Shown: positions 37,837 to 46,867 of the stretch, piece after piece | Layout of the letters: every line of letters starts with the position of its first letter | How positions within the stretch are numbered: the first letter of the stretch is position 1 | Origin: Halarcobacter ebronensis | Lineage (GTDB): Bacteria > Campylobacterota > Campylobacteria > Campylobacterales > Arcobacteraceae | NCBI RefSeq assembly: GCF_013201825.1 | Contig: NZ_CP053836.1 | Coordinates: forward strand, 1,798,001-1,862,000 | Length of the DNA: 64,000 nt | Direction: 5' to 3' | Program-made: the position numbers and the translations under genes | Notes under the pieces: model-generated | Database searches by the model: none | Seen by the model: the letters and a program-made list of their open reading frames with translations, nothing else | Told to the model about the DNA's origin: nothing

Positions 37837-37842
37837 TATAAT
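37837..37842 (+). promoter_or_regulatory. Candidate -10 element for uvrA
   Basis: TATAAT, 30 bases before the uvrA ATG, in the 192-base gap between the divergent AcnA-like and uvrA genes. The rest of the gap is A+T-rich with no other feature seen. Confidence 0.5.
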
Positions 37843-37872
37843 AACGGTTTTATTTTCTATGATGGACAACTA

Positions 37873-40683
37873 ATGAACGATACAATTAAAATATACAATG
37901 CTAAAGAGAACAACCTAAAAAATATCAACCTTGAGATACCAAAAAACAAACTTGTGGTTTTTACAGGACTTAGTGGTTCTGGAAAATCTACACTGGCTTT
38001 TGATACTCTATACGCTGAGGGACAAAGAAGATATATTGAATCACTTTCTGCTTATGCAAGACAATTCTTAGATAAAGTTGGAAAACCTGATGTTGAAAGA
38101 ATCGAAGGTTTAACTCCTGCAATTGCAATAGATCAAAAAACAACTTCAAAAAACCCAAGATCAACTGTTGGTACTATTACTGAAGTATATGACTATTTTA
38201 GACTTTTATACGCAAGAGTTGGGAAACAACACTGCCATAAATGTGGAAAACCAATATCTCAAATGAGTGTTTCAGATATTATTGAACAAGTTCTCACTCT
38301 ACCTCAAGAGGCAAAAATTGTTATTTTAGCACCATTAGTTAATAGAAAAAAGGGAACCTTTGCCGATTTGTTAGAGAGTCTTAGATCAAAAGGTTATGTA
38401 AGAGCATTAGTTGATGGAGTAATGGTTAGACTTGATGAAGATATTGAATTAGCTAAGACTCAAATGCATACTATTAAAGTTGTAATTGATAGAGTTGCTA
38501 TAAAAGATGAAAATAGAGATAGAATAGCACAAGATGTTGAAAAGGGTCTAAAAGAGAGTTTTGGAGAGCTTGAAGTAGAAGTAATGAATTTTGAAGAGCT
38601 TAACTGTGAGAAACATATTCACTACTCTGAACATATGGCTTGTTTTGATTGTAAAATCTCTTTTGAACCACTTGAACCTCTATCTTTTTCATTTAACTCA
38701 CCAAAAGGGGCTTGTCCTACTTGTGATGGTCTTGGTATTAGATATGCTCTTGATATGAAAAAAGTTATAAATGAAGAGTTGCCTTTGGAAGATGGTGCAA
38801 TTAAAATCATCTATGGATTTAATAAAGGTTACTACTTTAAAATGCTTCTTGCTTATTGTGAAGGTGCAGGTATTGATATAAAAATTCCTTTTAAAGAGTT
38901 ACCAGAACATCAACAAAAAGCTGTACTTCATGGAGGAGTTGAAGAGGCAACTTTCTTTTGGAAAAGACATAAACTAACCAGAAAATGGGAAGGTATTGTA
39001 AAAATTGCCTATGATATGATAAAAGATGAGAAAGAGATGGCTGAATTTATGACAGAAAAAGTCTGCTCTGACTGTAAAGGGAATAGATTAAAACCTTCAT
39101 CTTTAAGTGTTTTTGTTGCTAAAAAAACTATTTCTGATGTGATAAACTTACCAATTGAAGATGCTTATAACTTTTTTGCAGATGAAAGAAATTTTGAATA
39201 TTTTAATAAACAGGCAAAAATGATCTCTGCTCCTATTTTAAAAGAGATTAGAGAAAGAATATATTTCTTACATGATGTAGGACTTGGATATATTACTTTA
39301 GGAAGAGATGCAAGAACCATAAGTGGAGGAGAGGCACAAAGAATTAGAGTCGCTTCTCAAATTGGTTCTGGACTTACAGGAGTTATGTATGTTTTAGATG
39401 AACCATCAATTGGACTTCATGAAAGAGATACAAGCAAATTAATAAAAACCCTAAAAGCTTTACAAGAAAAAGGAAATAGTGTTATTGTTGTTGAACATGA
39501 CAAAGAGACAATTCAAGCTGCAGATTTTATTGTGGATATTGGTCCAAAAGCTGGAAAATATGGTGGAGAAATTGTATTTGCTGGAACCTTAGAAGAGATG
39601 AATAAAGCAAAAACATTAACAGCAAAATACTTAAATGGTGAAAAAAAGATAGATTATCCACACAATAGACCTCAAGAAGAGTTTATAGAGATACAAGATG
39701 TTAATATCAATAATATTAAAAATCTAGATGTAAAAATTCCACTTAAAAATTTGGTCTCAATTACAGGAGTATCTGGAAGTGGAAAATCTTCACTTATTCT
39801 TCAAACCCTACTTCCTGTTGCAAAAGAGCTTTTAAATCATGCAAAAAAAGTAAAAAAAGTTGATGGGGTAAGTATTGAAGGATTAGAAAAACTTGATAAA
39901 GTAATCTACCTTGATCAAAGCCCAATAGGAAGAACTCCACGAAGTAACCCCGCGACTTATACAGGATTAATGGATGAATTAAGGGTTCTATTTACAAAAA
40001 CTAAAGAGGCTCAATTAAGAGGATATAAAGTAGGAAGATTCTCTTTTAATGTAAAAGGGGGAAGATGTGAAAAATGTCAAGGGGAAGGTGAAATAAAAAT
40101 AGAGATGCACTTTTTACCAGATATTATGGTTAAATGTGATGATTGTAAAGGGAGAAGATACAATGCACAAACTTTAGAGATTTTATATAAAGGTAAAAAT
40201 ATCTCTGATGTTTTAAATATGAGTGTTGATGAAGCACTTGAATTTTTTGCAAAAGTTCCAAAAATAAAAGCAAAATTACAAACTCTATCAGATGTTGGTC
40301 TCGGGTACATAACTTTAGGACAAAATGCAGTTACCCTTTCAGGAGGAGAAGCACAAAGAATAAAACTTAGTAAAGAGCTTAGTAAAAAAGATACAGGAAA
40401 TACTCTTTATGTTCTTGATGAGCCAACAACCGGATTACACTTTGCAGATGTTGATAGACTAACAAAAGTTCTACACCATTTAGTAGAAGTTGGAAACTCT
40501 GTTTTAGTAATTGAACATAACCTTGATATTATAAAAAATTCTGACTGGATTATTGATATGGGACCAGAAGGTGGAAACAAAGGTGGTAAAATAATTGCCG
40601 AAGGAACTCCTGAAGAGTTAGCGAAAAATCATAAACAAACTGGTTCATATACAGGGTATTATCTAAAAAAAGAGATAAATTAA
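37873..40683 (+). CDS. uvrA: Excinuclease ABC subunit A
   Basis: 936 residues with two ABC ATPase modules: Walker [10 protein letters not shown] and GVSGSGKSS, signatures ISGGEAQRI and LSGGEAQRI. Zinc-binding CxxC clusters at CHKCGK, CPTCDG, CSDCKG, CEKCQG and CDDCKG. It recognises bulky DNA lesions as a dimer with UvrB. Full length. Confidence 0.98.
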   Translation: MNDTIKIYNAKENNLKNINLEIPKNKLVVFTGLSGSGKSTLAFDTLYAEGQRRYIESLSAYARQFLDKVGKPDVERIEGLTPAIAIDQKTTSKNPRSTVGTITEVYDYFRLLYARVGKQHCHKCGKPISQMSVSDIIEQVLTLPQEAKIVILAPLVNRKKGTFADLLESLRSKGYVRALVDGVMVRLDEDIELAKTQMHTIKVVIDRVAIKDENRDRIAQDVEKGLKESFGELEVEVMNFEELNCEKHIHYSEHMACFDCKISFEPLEPLSFSFNSPKGACPTCDGLGIRYALDMKKVINEELPLEDGAIKIIYGFNKGYYFKMLLAYCEGAGIDIKIPFKELPEHQQKAVLHGGVEEATFFWKRHKLTRKWEGIVKIAYDMIKDEKEMAEFMTEKVCSDCKGNRLKPSSLSVFVAKKTISDVINLPIEDAYNFFADERNFEYFNKQAKMISAPILKEIRERIYFLHDVGLGYITLGRDARTISGGEAQRIRVASQIGSGLTGVMYVLDEPSIGLHERDTSKLIKTLKALQEKGNSVIVVEHDKETIQAADFIVDIGPKAGKYGGEIVFAGTLEEMNKAKTLTAKYLNGEKKIDYPHNRPQEEFIEIQDVNINNIKNLDVKIPLKNLVSITGVSGSGKSSLILQTLLPVAKELLNHAKKVKKVDGVSIEGLEKLDKVIYLDQSPIGRTPRSNPATYTGLMDELRVLFTKTKEAQLRGYKVGRFSFNVKGGRCEKCQGEGEIKIEMHFLPDIMVKCDDCKGRRYNAQTLEILYKGKNISDVLNMSVDEALEFFAKVPKIKAKLQTLSDVGLGYITLGQNAVTLSGGEAQRIKLSKELSKKDTGNTLYVLDEPTTGLHFADVDRLTKVLHHLVEVGNSVLVIEHNLDIIKNSDWIIDMGPEGGNKGGKIIAEGTPEELAKNHKQTGSYTGYYLKKEIN

Positions 40684-40741
40684 TTAAAACTGCAGAGCTG
40701 CAAAAATAGATTATTATATTTATATAAGTAAAATGTATTAG

Positions 40742-41131
40742 TTATTCAGCAGCTCTTGCAGCTTTTTCTTCAGCCAGATAATAAGCTTTTAATCTCATCA
40801 TCTCATCTGTTGGGTATTGACTCTCAGAATCTCCTCTTATGGCTTTTACATAAAAATCTCTAGAAGAGTTATTGAATCCAAAATTCAAATTAGTTAAAAC
40901 AACCTCTTGATATGTAGGTGCATTCTTAACTGATACAGAATTTGTTTCTGAACTTTCAGAGGTTTTATCTTGCCCCTCTTCAACACCTTTTAAAAAATTA
41001 TCTTTTGCAATCTTTTTAGCTTCATCGCCATTACTTAATTTAGCAATTTCATTAGAAGGTTGCACTTGTTGTAATAACAACTCATTATTCTCTGCATATT
41101 GGTTAATTGTAGGTATTAATCCATATTCCAT
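40742..41131 (-). CDS. Protein of unknown function
   Basis: 129 residues, acidic and polar, rich in Asn, Glu and Ser in the middle, with an alanine-rich helical C-terminus (LAEEKAARAAE). No signal peptide, membrane helix or known motif. A strong ribosome binding site (AAGGAGG, 5 bases before the ATG) and a -10 (TATAAT at 41161-41166) show that it is expressed. Convergent with uvrA. I do not recognise a family. Confidence 0.7.
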   Translation of the reverse strand: MEYGLIPTINQYAENNELLLQQVQPSNEIAKLSNGDEAKKIAKDNFLKGVEEGQDKTSESSETNSVSVKNAPTYQEVVLTNLNFGFNNSSRDFYVKAIRGDSESQYPTDEMMRLKAYYLAEEKAARAAE

Positions 41132-41160
41132 AATAACCTCCTTACAACATCCTTAAACAT

Positions 41161-41166
41161 ATTATA
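41161..41166 (-). promoter_or_regulatory. Candidate -10 element for the 129-residue unknown gene
   Basis: TATAAT on the minus strand, 29 bases upstream of the ATG and in front of a perfect AAGGAGG site. Confidence 0.55.
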
Positions 41167-41254
41167 CAAAATTTTTTATTTTTTTGTCAAAAAAAAAGAT
41201 TTTTTATCTATTTTTTGCTATTATTAGCTATTATTTTTTTTTAAAGGAGTATTA

Positions 41255-41314
41255 TTGGAAGATTGTTCCCAGAGGTGCAATTTATATAAAAAGGATGGAA
41301 AATGGAATTTCTGA
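41255..41314 (+). CDS. Possible 19-residue leader peptide ahead of the CorC-like gene
   Basis: A TTG with AAGGAG 5 bases upstream opens a 19-codon frame (two Cys, basic and aromatic end) that stops 10 bases inside the CorC-like gene. A leader peptide coupling translation to that gene would explain the strong site. No homology can be claimed and it may be chance. Confidence 0.3.
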   Translation: MEDCSQRCNLYKKDGKWNF

Positions 41315-42351
41315 TATTTCTATTTATCCTTGTAATAGGCACATCGTTTTTATGTTCCGTTTTAGAATCTGTAATTTTATCATCAAATTACACTTATATT
41401 GCTGTTATTGAGCAAAAAAATCCATCTGCAGGAAAATTGTTAAAAGATCTTAAAACAGATATAGATCAGTCAATTGCTTCAATTCTTATACTTAATACAA
41501 TTGCAAACACTTTAGGTGCAACTGCAATTGGTGTTCAGGCACAAAATGTATTTGGTGGAGATAAAACATTAGTTATGGCTATATCTATTATATTAACTTT
41601 TGCAATTCTATTTTTTGCAGAGATTATTCCAAAAACAATTGGTGCAGTATATTGGAAACAGCTGGCTGTTGTTGCTGCTAGAATAATCAGAGTATGTGTA
41701 TTTATAACTTACCCTATAATTGTTATTACTCAATTTGTAACAAAAAAAATCAAAGGAAAAGAGAGTAGCGATTATCTGTCAAGAGAGGAGTTGATTCATA
41801 CAACTTTACTTAGCGAAGAAGAGGGAGTAATTGGTGACTTAGAATCAGATATTATTGAAAATACCCTAACCTTGAATGAGATTAAAATAAAAGATATTTT
41901 AACACCAAGATCAGTTATGTATGCTGTTGAAAAAAATACTGCTATTAAAGATATTCTTGAAGATAAAAGAACATACAAATTTTCAAGAGTACCTGTTTAT
42001 GAAGATTCAATAGATAATATTGTTGGAATAGTTTTAACAAAAAAACTATTTAAACAAGCAGTTAAAGATAGAAATGCAACCCTTGAATCTATTATGAAAC
42101 CTGTAGTATCTTTAAATGAAAATATTCCAGTAGGAAAAGCTTTAAATAAGTTCATCCAAAAAAGAGAACATATGTTTATTGTTTTGGATAATTATGATCA
42201 AACTGAAGGGATTATCACTTTAGAAGATTGTATTGAGACTCTTTTAGGTCTTGAAATTATGGATGAATCTGACACAACGGCAGACATGAGAAGTTTAGCC
42301 CTAAATAAAATGAAAGCAAAGAGAAGAGAAAAAGCAAGTAAAAGAGCCTAA
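41302..42351 (+). CDS. CNNM/CorC-type membrane protein with CBS pair
   Basis: 349 residues: a DUF21-like membrane domain with three or four helices (about 1-150), then a CBS pair (DILTPRSVMYAVEKN... and SIMKPVVSLNENI...), ending in a basic tail. It lacks the extra CorC C-terminal domain. The family is linked to magnesium or cobalt transport, mostly efflux, and sometimes named haemolysin-like. AAGGATGG precedes the ATG. Confidence 0.85.
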   Translation: MEFLIFLFILVIGTSFLCSVLESVILSSNYTYIAVIEQKNPSAGKLLKDLKTDIDQSIASILILNTIANTLGATAIGVQAQNVFGGDKTLVMAISIILTFAILFFAEIIPKTIGAVYWKQLAVVAARIIRVCVFITYPIIVITQFVTKKIKGKESSDYLSREELIHTTLLSEEEGVIGDLESDIIENTLTLNEIKIKDILTPRSVMYAVEKNTAIKDILEDKRTYKFSRVPVYEDSIDNIVGIVLTKKLFKQAVKDRNATLESIMKPVVSLNENIPVGKALNKFIQKREHMFIVLDNYDQTEGIITLEDCIETLLGLEIMDESDTTADMRSLALNKMKAKRREKASKRA

Positions 42352-42359
42352 AAGCTCTT
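42342..42359 (+). terminator. Terminator at the end of the CorC-like gene
   Basis: AAGAGC, a 6-base loop and GCTCTT, followed by a T-rich stretch; the stem overlaps the stop codon. Confidence 0.6.
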
Positions 42360-42454
42360 CTCTTTTATTTAACTTAATCAATAAAAAAACAAATAAGTCA
42401 AAGCTATATCTATATAAACAAATGTTAAATTCTAAAAAAATTTTAGGATAGCTT

Positions 42455-42931
42455 ATGTTAAAAGATTTTATAGATAGTTTTAAAAGCAGTGTTATATCTT
42501 CAACCGATAAAAATGGTTTCCCTTTCTCTAGTTATGCACCATTTATCAAAATTGATGGAAAGTTTTACATATATATTAGTGCAATGGCAAAGCACTATGA
42601 AAATCTAAGTATCAATTCAAAATCTACACTTTTTTTTATAGAAGATGAAAATTCAACTTCAAATATTTTTGCTAGAAAAAGAGCTTTATTACAATGTGAT
42701 GTAAAAAAACTTTTAAGAGAGACAAATGAGTTTGATATACTAATAGATGAGTTTGAAAAGAGACATGGTGAAACAGTAAAAATATTAAAAAAGATGAAAG
42801 ATTTCTCTTTCTTTGAGTTTACTCCTTTTTATGGAGAGGCAGTCTTTGGATTTGGAGAAGCTTATAATATTGGTGGAGAAAAGTTTGAAGATTTGATCCA
42901 ACGAGGGGATTTAAGGGGACATCAAAAGTAG
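42455..42931 (+). CDS. HugZ/HutZ-like haem utilisation protein (PNPOx-like fold)
   Basis: 158 residues with a split-barrel FMN/haem-binding fold (SSTDKNGFPFSSYAPFIKIDGKFYIYISAMAKHYENL region) and a C-terminal GFGEAY...GHQK tail resembling HugZ haem oxygenases of Helicobacter and Campylobacter. Such proteins help release iron from haem. It is shorter than HugZ (about 250) and lacks its N-terminal part, so function is probable rather than certain. AGGA lies 6 bases before the ATG. Confidence 0.65.
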   Translation: MLKDFIDSFKSSVISSTDKNGFPFSSYAPFIKIDGKFYIYISAMAKHYENLSINSKSTLFFIEDENSTSNIFARKRALLQCDVKKLLRETNEFDILIDEFEKRHGETVKILKKMKDFSFFEFTPFYGEAVFGFGEAYNIGGEKFEDLIQRGDLRGHQK

Positions 42932-42941
42932 AGGTAGAAGG

Positions 42942-43280
42942 TTAAAAAACCTCTACATCACTTACATCAATACCTGAGATTTTTTCCATTTTTTGTTCTA
43001 CAATATCTAAAAAGTCTTTTCGATTCTTTTCATCCATATTTGTATATAACATCTCTAAAATATATTTTATTCCATTTGCATTTATCTTCTTCACACTTGC
43101 TAAATAGTGAACAAAAGAGATTACCTTTACATCATTTATTGAGTATAGTTTTTTTGAATCAGATTTTGAGGGGAAAAGTCCTTTCTCTTCATACATTTTC
43201 AAAGTTCTAACTTTTGTTGTAAGAAGTTCTGCAATACTGCTTAATGGTAATACATCTTTATTATTATCTAATAGAGCCAA
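42942..43280 (-). CDS. MerR-family transcriptional regulator
   Basis: About 112 residues from a TTG at 43280 with AAGGA 5 bases upstream; an in-frame TTG at 43301 lies before that site and is unlikely. A MerR-type winged helix (LPLSSIAELLTTKVRTLKMYEEKGLFPSK...LYSINDVKVI) is followed by a short helical tail. There are no metal-binding cysteines. Convergent with the HugZ-like gene; effector unknown. Confidence 0.8.
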   Translation of the reverse strand: MALLDNNKDVLPLSSIAELLTTKVRTLKMYEEKGLFPSKSDSKKLYSINDVKVISFVHYLASVKKINANGIKYILEMLYTNMDEKNRKDFLDIVEQKMEKISGIDVSDVEVF

Positions 43281-43469
43281 GTCAATCCTTTTTTTGAGCA
43301 ATTATAGTAAATTTTTTATTAAAAAAATGAGATTTCTACATCGGAATAAGATTCCTATAAGATTTTTATGATATAAGTATACATTATTTTAAGTTAAATT
43401 TTTCATCATGAATGTAAAATTTTCTCCTCTAACTTAATTTTAAAAATCCATGAAAAGGTTTAATACATA

Positions 43470-44117
43470 ATGCGTCTATTATCATTAAATATTAATAAAG
43501 AAATATTAAACTATCTGATAGAGAATGAACTGTATATTTGTGATAATGTATCAGAAATTGATGATGCTATTTATCACAGTGAAGTTAGATACTATAATCT
43601 AATTTTAATTAAATATGATAATGCGAAAACATTAAAACATATTTTAAAACATATAAACCCTAGACAAACAGCAGTAATATTTATTGTAGATAATATTACA
43701 AAAGAGGAAGAGCTTGAACTTCTAAAAAAAGGAGCTTTAGATGTAATTAAAACTCCTGTTACAAATGAATTGATATTTGCTAAAATGAAGTCTATTCATA
43801 AAGAAAATTTTGAAAATGAGTATACTTTTAAAGGCAAATATATTATTAATAAAGAGGAAAAATCAATCTCTGATAATAAAAACAATAAATTAGTAATAAA
43901 CGGAAAACCCTTTAGTATTCTAGAATATTTAATTAAAAACAGACATAGACCTGCTATCTCAAAAGAGGAGATCCTAGATGTACTTTGGGATGATCCGGAA
44001 TGGGTAGTAAGAAATGTTGTTGAAGTAAATATAAATATTATTAGAAAAAGTATTCAAAATACATTTGAAGAAAACTTCATTAATACTGTTAGACACAGAG
44101 GCTATCAAATAGTTTAA
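43470..44117 (+). CDS. HsrA-like atypical OmpR-family response regulator
   Basis: 215 residues: receiver domain (about 1-115) and winged-helix output domain (KPFSILEYLIKNRHRPAISKEEILDVLW...NVVEVNINIIRK...TVRHRGYQ). The output domain closely resembles HsrA of Helicobacter and Campylobacter, an essential orphan regulator active without phosphorylation. The usual phosphoacceptor site reads LIKYDNA rather than a clear Asp pocket, fitting that group. No histidine kinase is nearby. Confidence 0.75.
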   Translation: MRLLSLNINKEILNYLIENELYICDNVSEIDDAIYHSEVRYYNLILIKYDNAKTLKHILKHINPRQTAVIFIVDNITKEEELELLKKGALDVIKTPVTNELIFAKMKSIHKENFENEYTFKGKYIINKEEKSISDNKNNKLVINGKPFSILEYLIKNRHRPAISKEEILDVLWDDPEWVVRNVVEVNINIIRKSIQNTFEENFINTVRHRGYQIV

Positions 44118-44131
44118 TCTATTATAACCAC

Positions 44132-44152
44132 AGGCAAGACTTCTTGTCTTGC
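44132..44152 (+). terminator. Hairpin after the HsrA-like gene
   Basis: GGCAAGAC-type arm paired with GTCTTGC (7 bases, 5-base loop), 16 bases after the stop, but followed by only a modest T run, so termination may be weak. Confidence 0.5.
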
Positions 44153-44293
44153 TTAAACTAATTTCCTTTTCAATTTAAATTCTCAAATTTTTTACAATCT
44201 ATTATAGATACCATAAAATCAACTACCCAGGCTATTTTATTAAAAAACACAAATCATTACTTAAGCTTAATAAAAGATTAATTTGTTATATTT

Positions 44294-44330
44294 TTACACA
44301 TATTTTGTAAATTTTTTACATATTAAATGT
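44294..44330. promoter_or_regulatory. Two dyads upstream of the ectoine operon
   Basis: TTACA-N7-TGTAA at 44294-44310 and an ACAT...ATGT dyad at 44318-44330, just upstream of the -10. Suitable as operators for a regulator of ectoine synthesis. Confidence 0.35.
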
Positions 44331-44342
44331 TAATTATCTACA

Positions 44343-44348
44343 TATATT
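44343..44348 (+). promoter_or_regulatory. -10 element of the ectoine operon
   Basis: TATATT, with T-rich repeats spaced about 10 bases apart upstream. A start of transcription around 44355 follows, which excludes the ATG at 44349 and supports the TTG at 44367 as the ectA start. Confidence 0.5.
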
Positions 44349-44366
44349 ATGACAAAAGGAGATATT

Positions 44367-44870
44367 TTGTATGAAAAAAAAATCTACATACGTAAACCTA
44401 CGAAAGAGTATTCTAAACAAGTTTTTAGATTAATTAAAGAGTGTGAAAATTTAGATTTAAATTCTGAATATTTGTATCTTTTACAAAATACACATTTCAA
44501 AGAGAGTTGTTCTATTGCAGTTTGTGAAAATAGAGTTGTTGGTTTTGTATCAGGATATAAACTTCCCAATGAACCAGAGATACTATTTATCTGGCAAGTT
44601 GCTATTAATGAAGAGTTTAGAGGGATTGGTTTAGCAAATAAACTTATCTCTAACACTCTTAAAAGAAAACTTAATAGTGGAATTACAAGAATACATACTA
44701 CTGTGTCCCCTGATAATAAATCTTCAATTAAAATGTTTACTAAACTTGCAAAAAATCTTGATACTAAAATTATTGCTAAAAAGTTTTTTAAAAAAGAGGA
44801 CTTTATAAATTCTCACGAAGAAGAAGTACTTTATGAGATAGGACCAATAAAACAAAAGGAATTAAAATGA
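44367..44870 (+). CDS. ectA: L-2,4-diaminobutyrate N-acetyltransferase EctA
   Basis: 167 residues from a TTG at 44367, 5 bases after AAGGAG; the ATG at 44349 lies before that site and before the likely transcription start. GNAT fold with the acetyl-CoA loop FRGIGLANKLI and the EctA pattern EILFIWQVAI. It acetylates diaminobutyrate, the second step of ectoine synthesis. The stop overlaps the ectB ATG (ATGA). Confidence 0.92.
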   Translation: MYEKKIYIRKPTKEYSKQVFRLIKECENLDLNSEYLYLLQNTHFKESCSIAVCENRVVGFVSGYKLPNEPEILFIWQVAINEEFRGIGLANKLISNTLKRKLNSGITRIHTTVSPDNKSSIKMFTKLAKNLDTKIIAKKFFKKEDFINSHEEEVLYEIGPIKQKELK

Positions 44871-46147
44871 GAATCTTTGAAAACTTAGAATCAGAAGTTA
44901 GAGGGTATATAAGAAGTTTCCCAACAATCTTTGAAACTTCTAAAGGTGCAATTTTAACAGATGAACAAGGCAATGAATATATTGATTTTTTTGCAGGAGC
45001 TGGAACATTAAATTATGGACACAATAATGAACATATTCAAGATGCATTAATTGAGTATCTTAAAAAAGATGGGATTGTACATGGTTTAGATATGGCAACT
45101 ACTGCAAAAAAAGAGTTTATTCAAAGTTTCAATGAGACTATTTTAAAACCAAGAAACTTAGAATATAAACTTCAATTTACTGGACCAACAGGTACTAATG
45201 CAGTTGAGACTGCATTAAAATTAGCTCGTTTAGTAAAAGGGCGAAGTAATATAGTTGCTTTTACAAATGGTTATCATGGTTTGTCTCAAGGTTCTTTGGC
45301 AGTTACAGGTAACAATGAGTATAGAGATGAGAGTTATATAAGCAGAGCAAATGCAACCTTTATGCCCTTTGATGGATATTTTGATGATATTAATACTTTA
45401 AAATATTTTAGAAAATTTTTAAATGATGGAAGTAGCGGTGTTGATTTACCAGCTGCTGTTATTCTTGAAACTATTCAAGGAGAAGGTGGTATAAATATTG
45501 CTTCTAAAGAGTGGCTTCAAGAGTTAGAGTCTATTTGTAGAGAGTATGATATTCTTTTAATAGTTGATGATATTCAAGTAGGAAATGGAAGAAGTGGAGA
45601 TTTCTTCTCTTTTGAATTTGCTGGAATAAATCCTGATATGGTAACACTATCAAAATCAATTGGTGGTGGACTTCCAATGGCATTACTACTTTTAAAACCT
45701 GATTTAGACCAATGGAAACCAGGAGAACATACTGGAACTTTTAGGGGAAACAATTTAGCTTTTGTAGCTTCAAAAGTTTGCTTAGATAACTATTGGCAAA
45801 ATGATGATTTATCAAATGCAGTATTTTATAAAGAGAAAATACTAAAAGATAAACTACAACAAATTGCAAATAAACATAAAGATGACTATACAATAGATAT
45901 ACGAGGAAGAGGACTTGTTTATGGTTTTGAAGTAAAAAATGATAAAGCAATTGCTTCTCAAATTTCAGAATACTCATTTAATGAAAATCTAATCTGCGAG
46001 ACTTGTGGAAGTGATGGACAAGTTGTAAAGTTTCTGCCTCCACTTACAATTTCTGAAGAGGATTTAAAAGAGGGATTAAACAGATTTGAAAAAGCGGTTG
46101 ACAAACTATTTGAAGATAAAAAAAATAAATTGACTAAGGAGTTTTAA
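44867..46147 (+). CDS. ectB: Diaminobutyrate-2-oxoglutarate transaminase EctB
   Basis: 426 residues, class III PLP aminotransferase: FFAGAGTLNYGH near the N-terminus, the GPTGTNAVE motif, VDDIQVGNGRSG, and the PLP lysine in LSKSIGGG. It converts aspartate semialdehyde to diaminobutyrate. Overlaps ectA and ends one base before ectC. Confidence 0.96.
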   Translation: MRIFENLESEVRGYIRSFPTIFETSKGAILTDEQGNEYIDFFAGAGTLNYGHNNEHIQDALIEYLKKDGIVHGLDMATTAKKEFIQSFNETILKPRNLEYKLQFTGPTGTNAVETALKLARLVKGRSNIVAFTNGYHGLSQGSLAVTGNNEYRDESYISRANATFMPFDGYFDDINTLKYFRKFLNDGSSGVDLPAAVILETIQGEGGINIASKEWLQELESICREYDILLIVDDIQVGNGRSGDFFSFEFAGINPDMVTLSKSIGGGLPMALLLLKPDLDQWKPGEHTGTFRGNNLAFVASKVCLDNYWQNDDLSNAVFYKEKILKDKLQQIANKHKDDYTIDIRGRGLVYGFEVKNDKAIASQISEYSFNENLICETCGSDGQVVKFLPPLTISEEDLKEGLNRFEKAVDKLFEDKKNKLTKEF

Positions 46148-46148
46148 T

Positions 46149-46538
46149 ATGATTGTAAGAGATATAAAAAATATAATAGGAACAGAAAAAGAGGTTCATG
46201 CAAAAGAGGGACAATGGAGTAGTAGAAGAATGCTTTTAAAAAGTGACAATATGGGCTTTTCTTTCCATGAAACAATTATTAAAGCAAATACAAAAACACA
46301 TATACATTATCAAAATCATTTAGAAGCTGTTTATTGTGTTAAAGGAAATGGGAAAATAGAGGATTTAAAAACAGGAGAAGTTCATGAAATATATGATGGC
46401 GTAATGTATGCATTAAACGAACATGATGACCATAATCTTTACGGAGGAAGTGAAGATATGAGACTTATTTGTGTATTTAATCCACCAATAAAAGGGAGTG
46501 AAAATCATGATGAAAACGGCGTATACCCTTTAGAATAA
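46149..46538 (+). CDS. ectC: Ectoine synthase EctC
   Basis: 129 residues, cupin fold: SFHETIIKANTKTHIHYQNH, then the EAVYCVKGNG pattern typical of EctC. Cyclises N-acetyl-diaminobutyrate to ectoine. AAGGAG precedes the ATG. No ectD follows, so hydroxyectoine is not expected from this operon. Confidence 0.95.
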   Translation: MIVRDIKNIIGTEKEVHAKEGQWSSRRMLLKSDNMGFSFHETIIKANTKTHIHYQNHLEAVYCVKGNGKIEDLKTGEVHEIYDGVMYALNEHDDHNLYGGSEDMRLICVFNPPIKGSENHDENGVYPLE

Positions 46539-46539
46539 A

Positions 46540-46845
46540 ATGAAATATCTATATATTGAAAACTACTTACTTATATCAAAAGATTCAAAACTTGAGTTTA
46601 TTAACTATATTCACTCCTTTAAAAGATTTAAAATTGAAAATCAAAAAGTTATACTCAATGACAACTCTTTAGTAGTTAAGTTAAGCAATAACTCTTCATT
46701 AAATATTGCAAAAAAAGCTATTGATTGTTTTTTTAAAGATAAAAATGAGATTCAAATATACACTATTGACGAAATGGCACTAAAAAACAAAAAAGTGGAA
46801 ATCTACAAAGATAACAAGCTAGTAAAAAGAGTAGATGCATCTTAA
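46540..46845 (+). CDS. Unknown protein encoded inside the ectoine operon
   Basis: 101 residues, basic, predicted alpha/beta, no signal peptide or membrane helix. Begins one base after ectC and ends 22 bases before the aspartokinase start, so it must be co-transcribed. I do not recognise it from other ectoine operons, where the usual extra genes are ask, ectD or ectR. It is too small for any of these. Confidence 0.72.
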   Translation: MKYLYIENYLLISKDSKLEFINYIHSFKRFKIENQKVILNDNSLVVKLSNNSSLNIAKKAIDCFFKDKNEIQIYTIDEMALKNKKVEIYKDNKLVKRVDAS

Positions 46846-46867
46846 TAAAAAAGCTAAAAGGGAAAAA

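Noticed and set aside
41184-41411. Plus-strand 75-codon frame upstream of the CorC-like gene
   Set aside because: Overlaps the start of the CorC-like gene in another frame; its start has no binding site. The better-placed 19-codon frame is listed instead.
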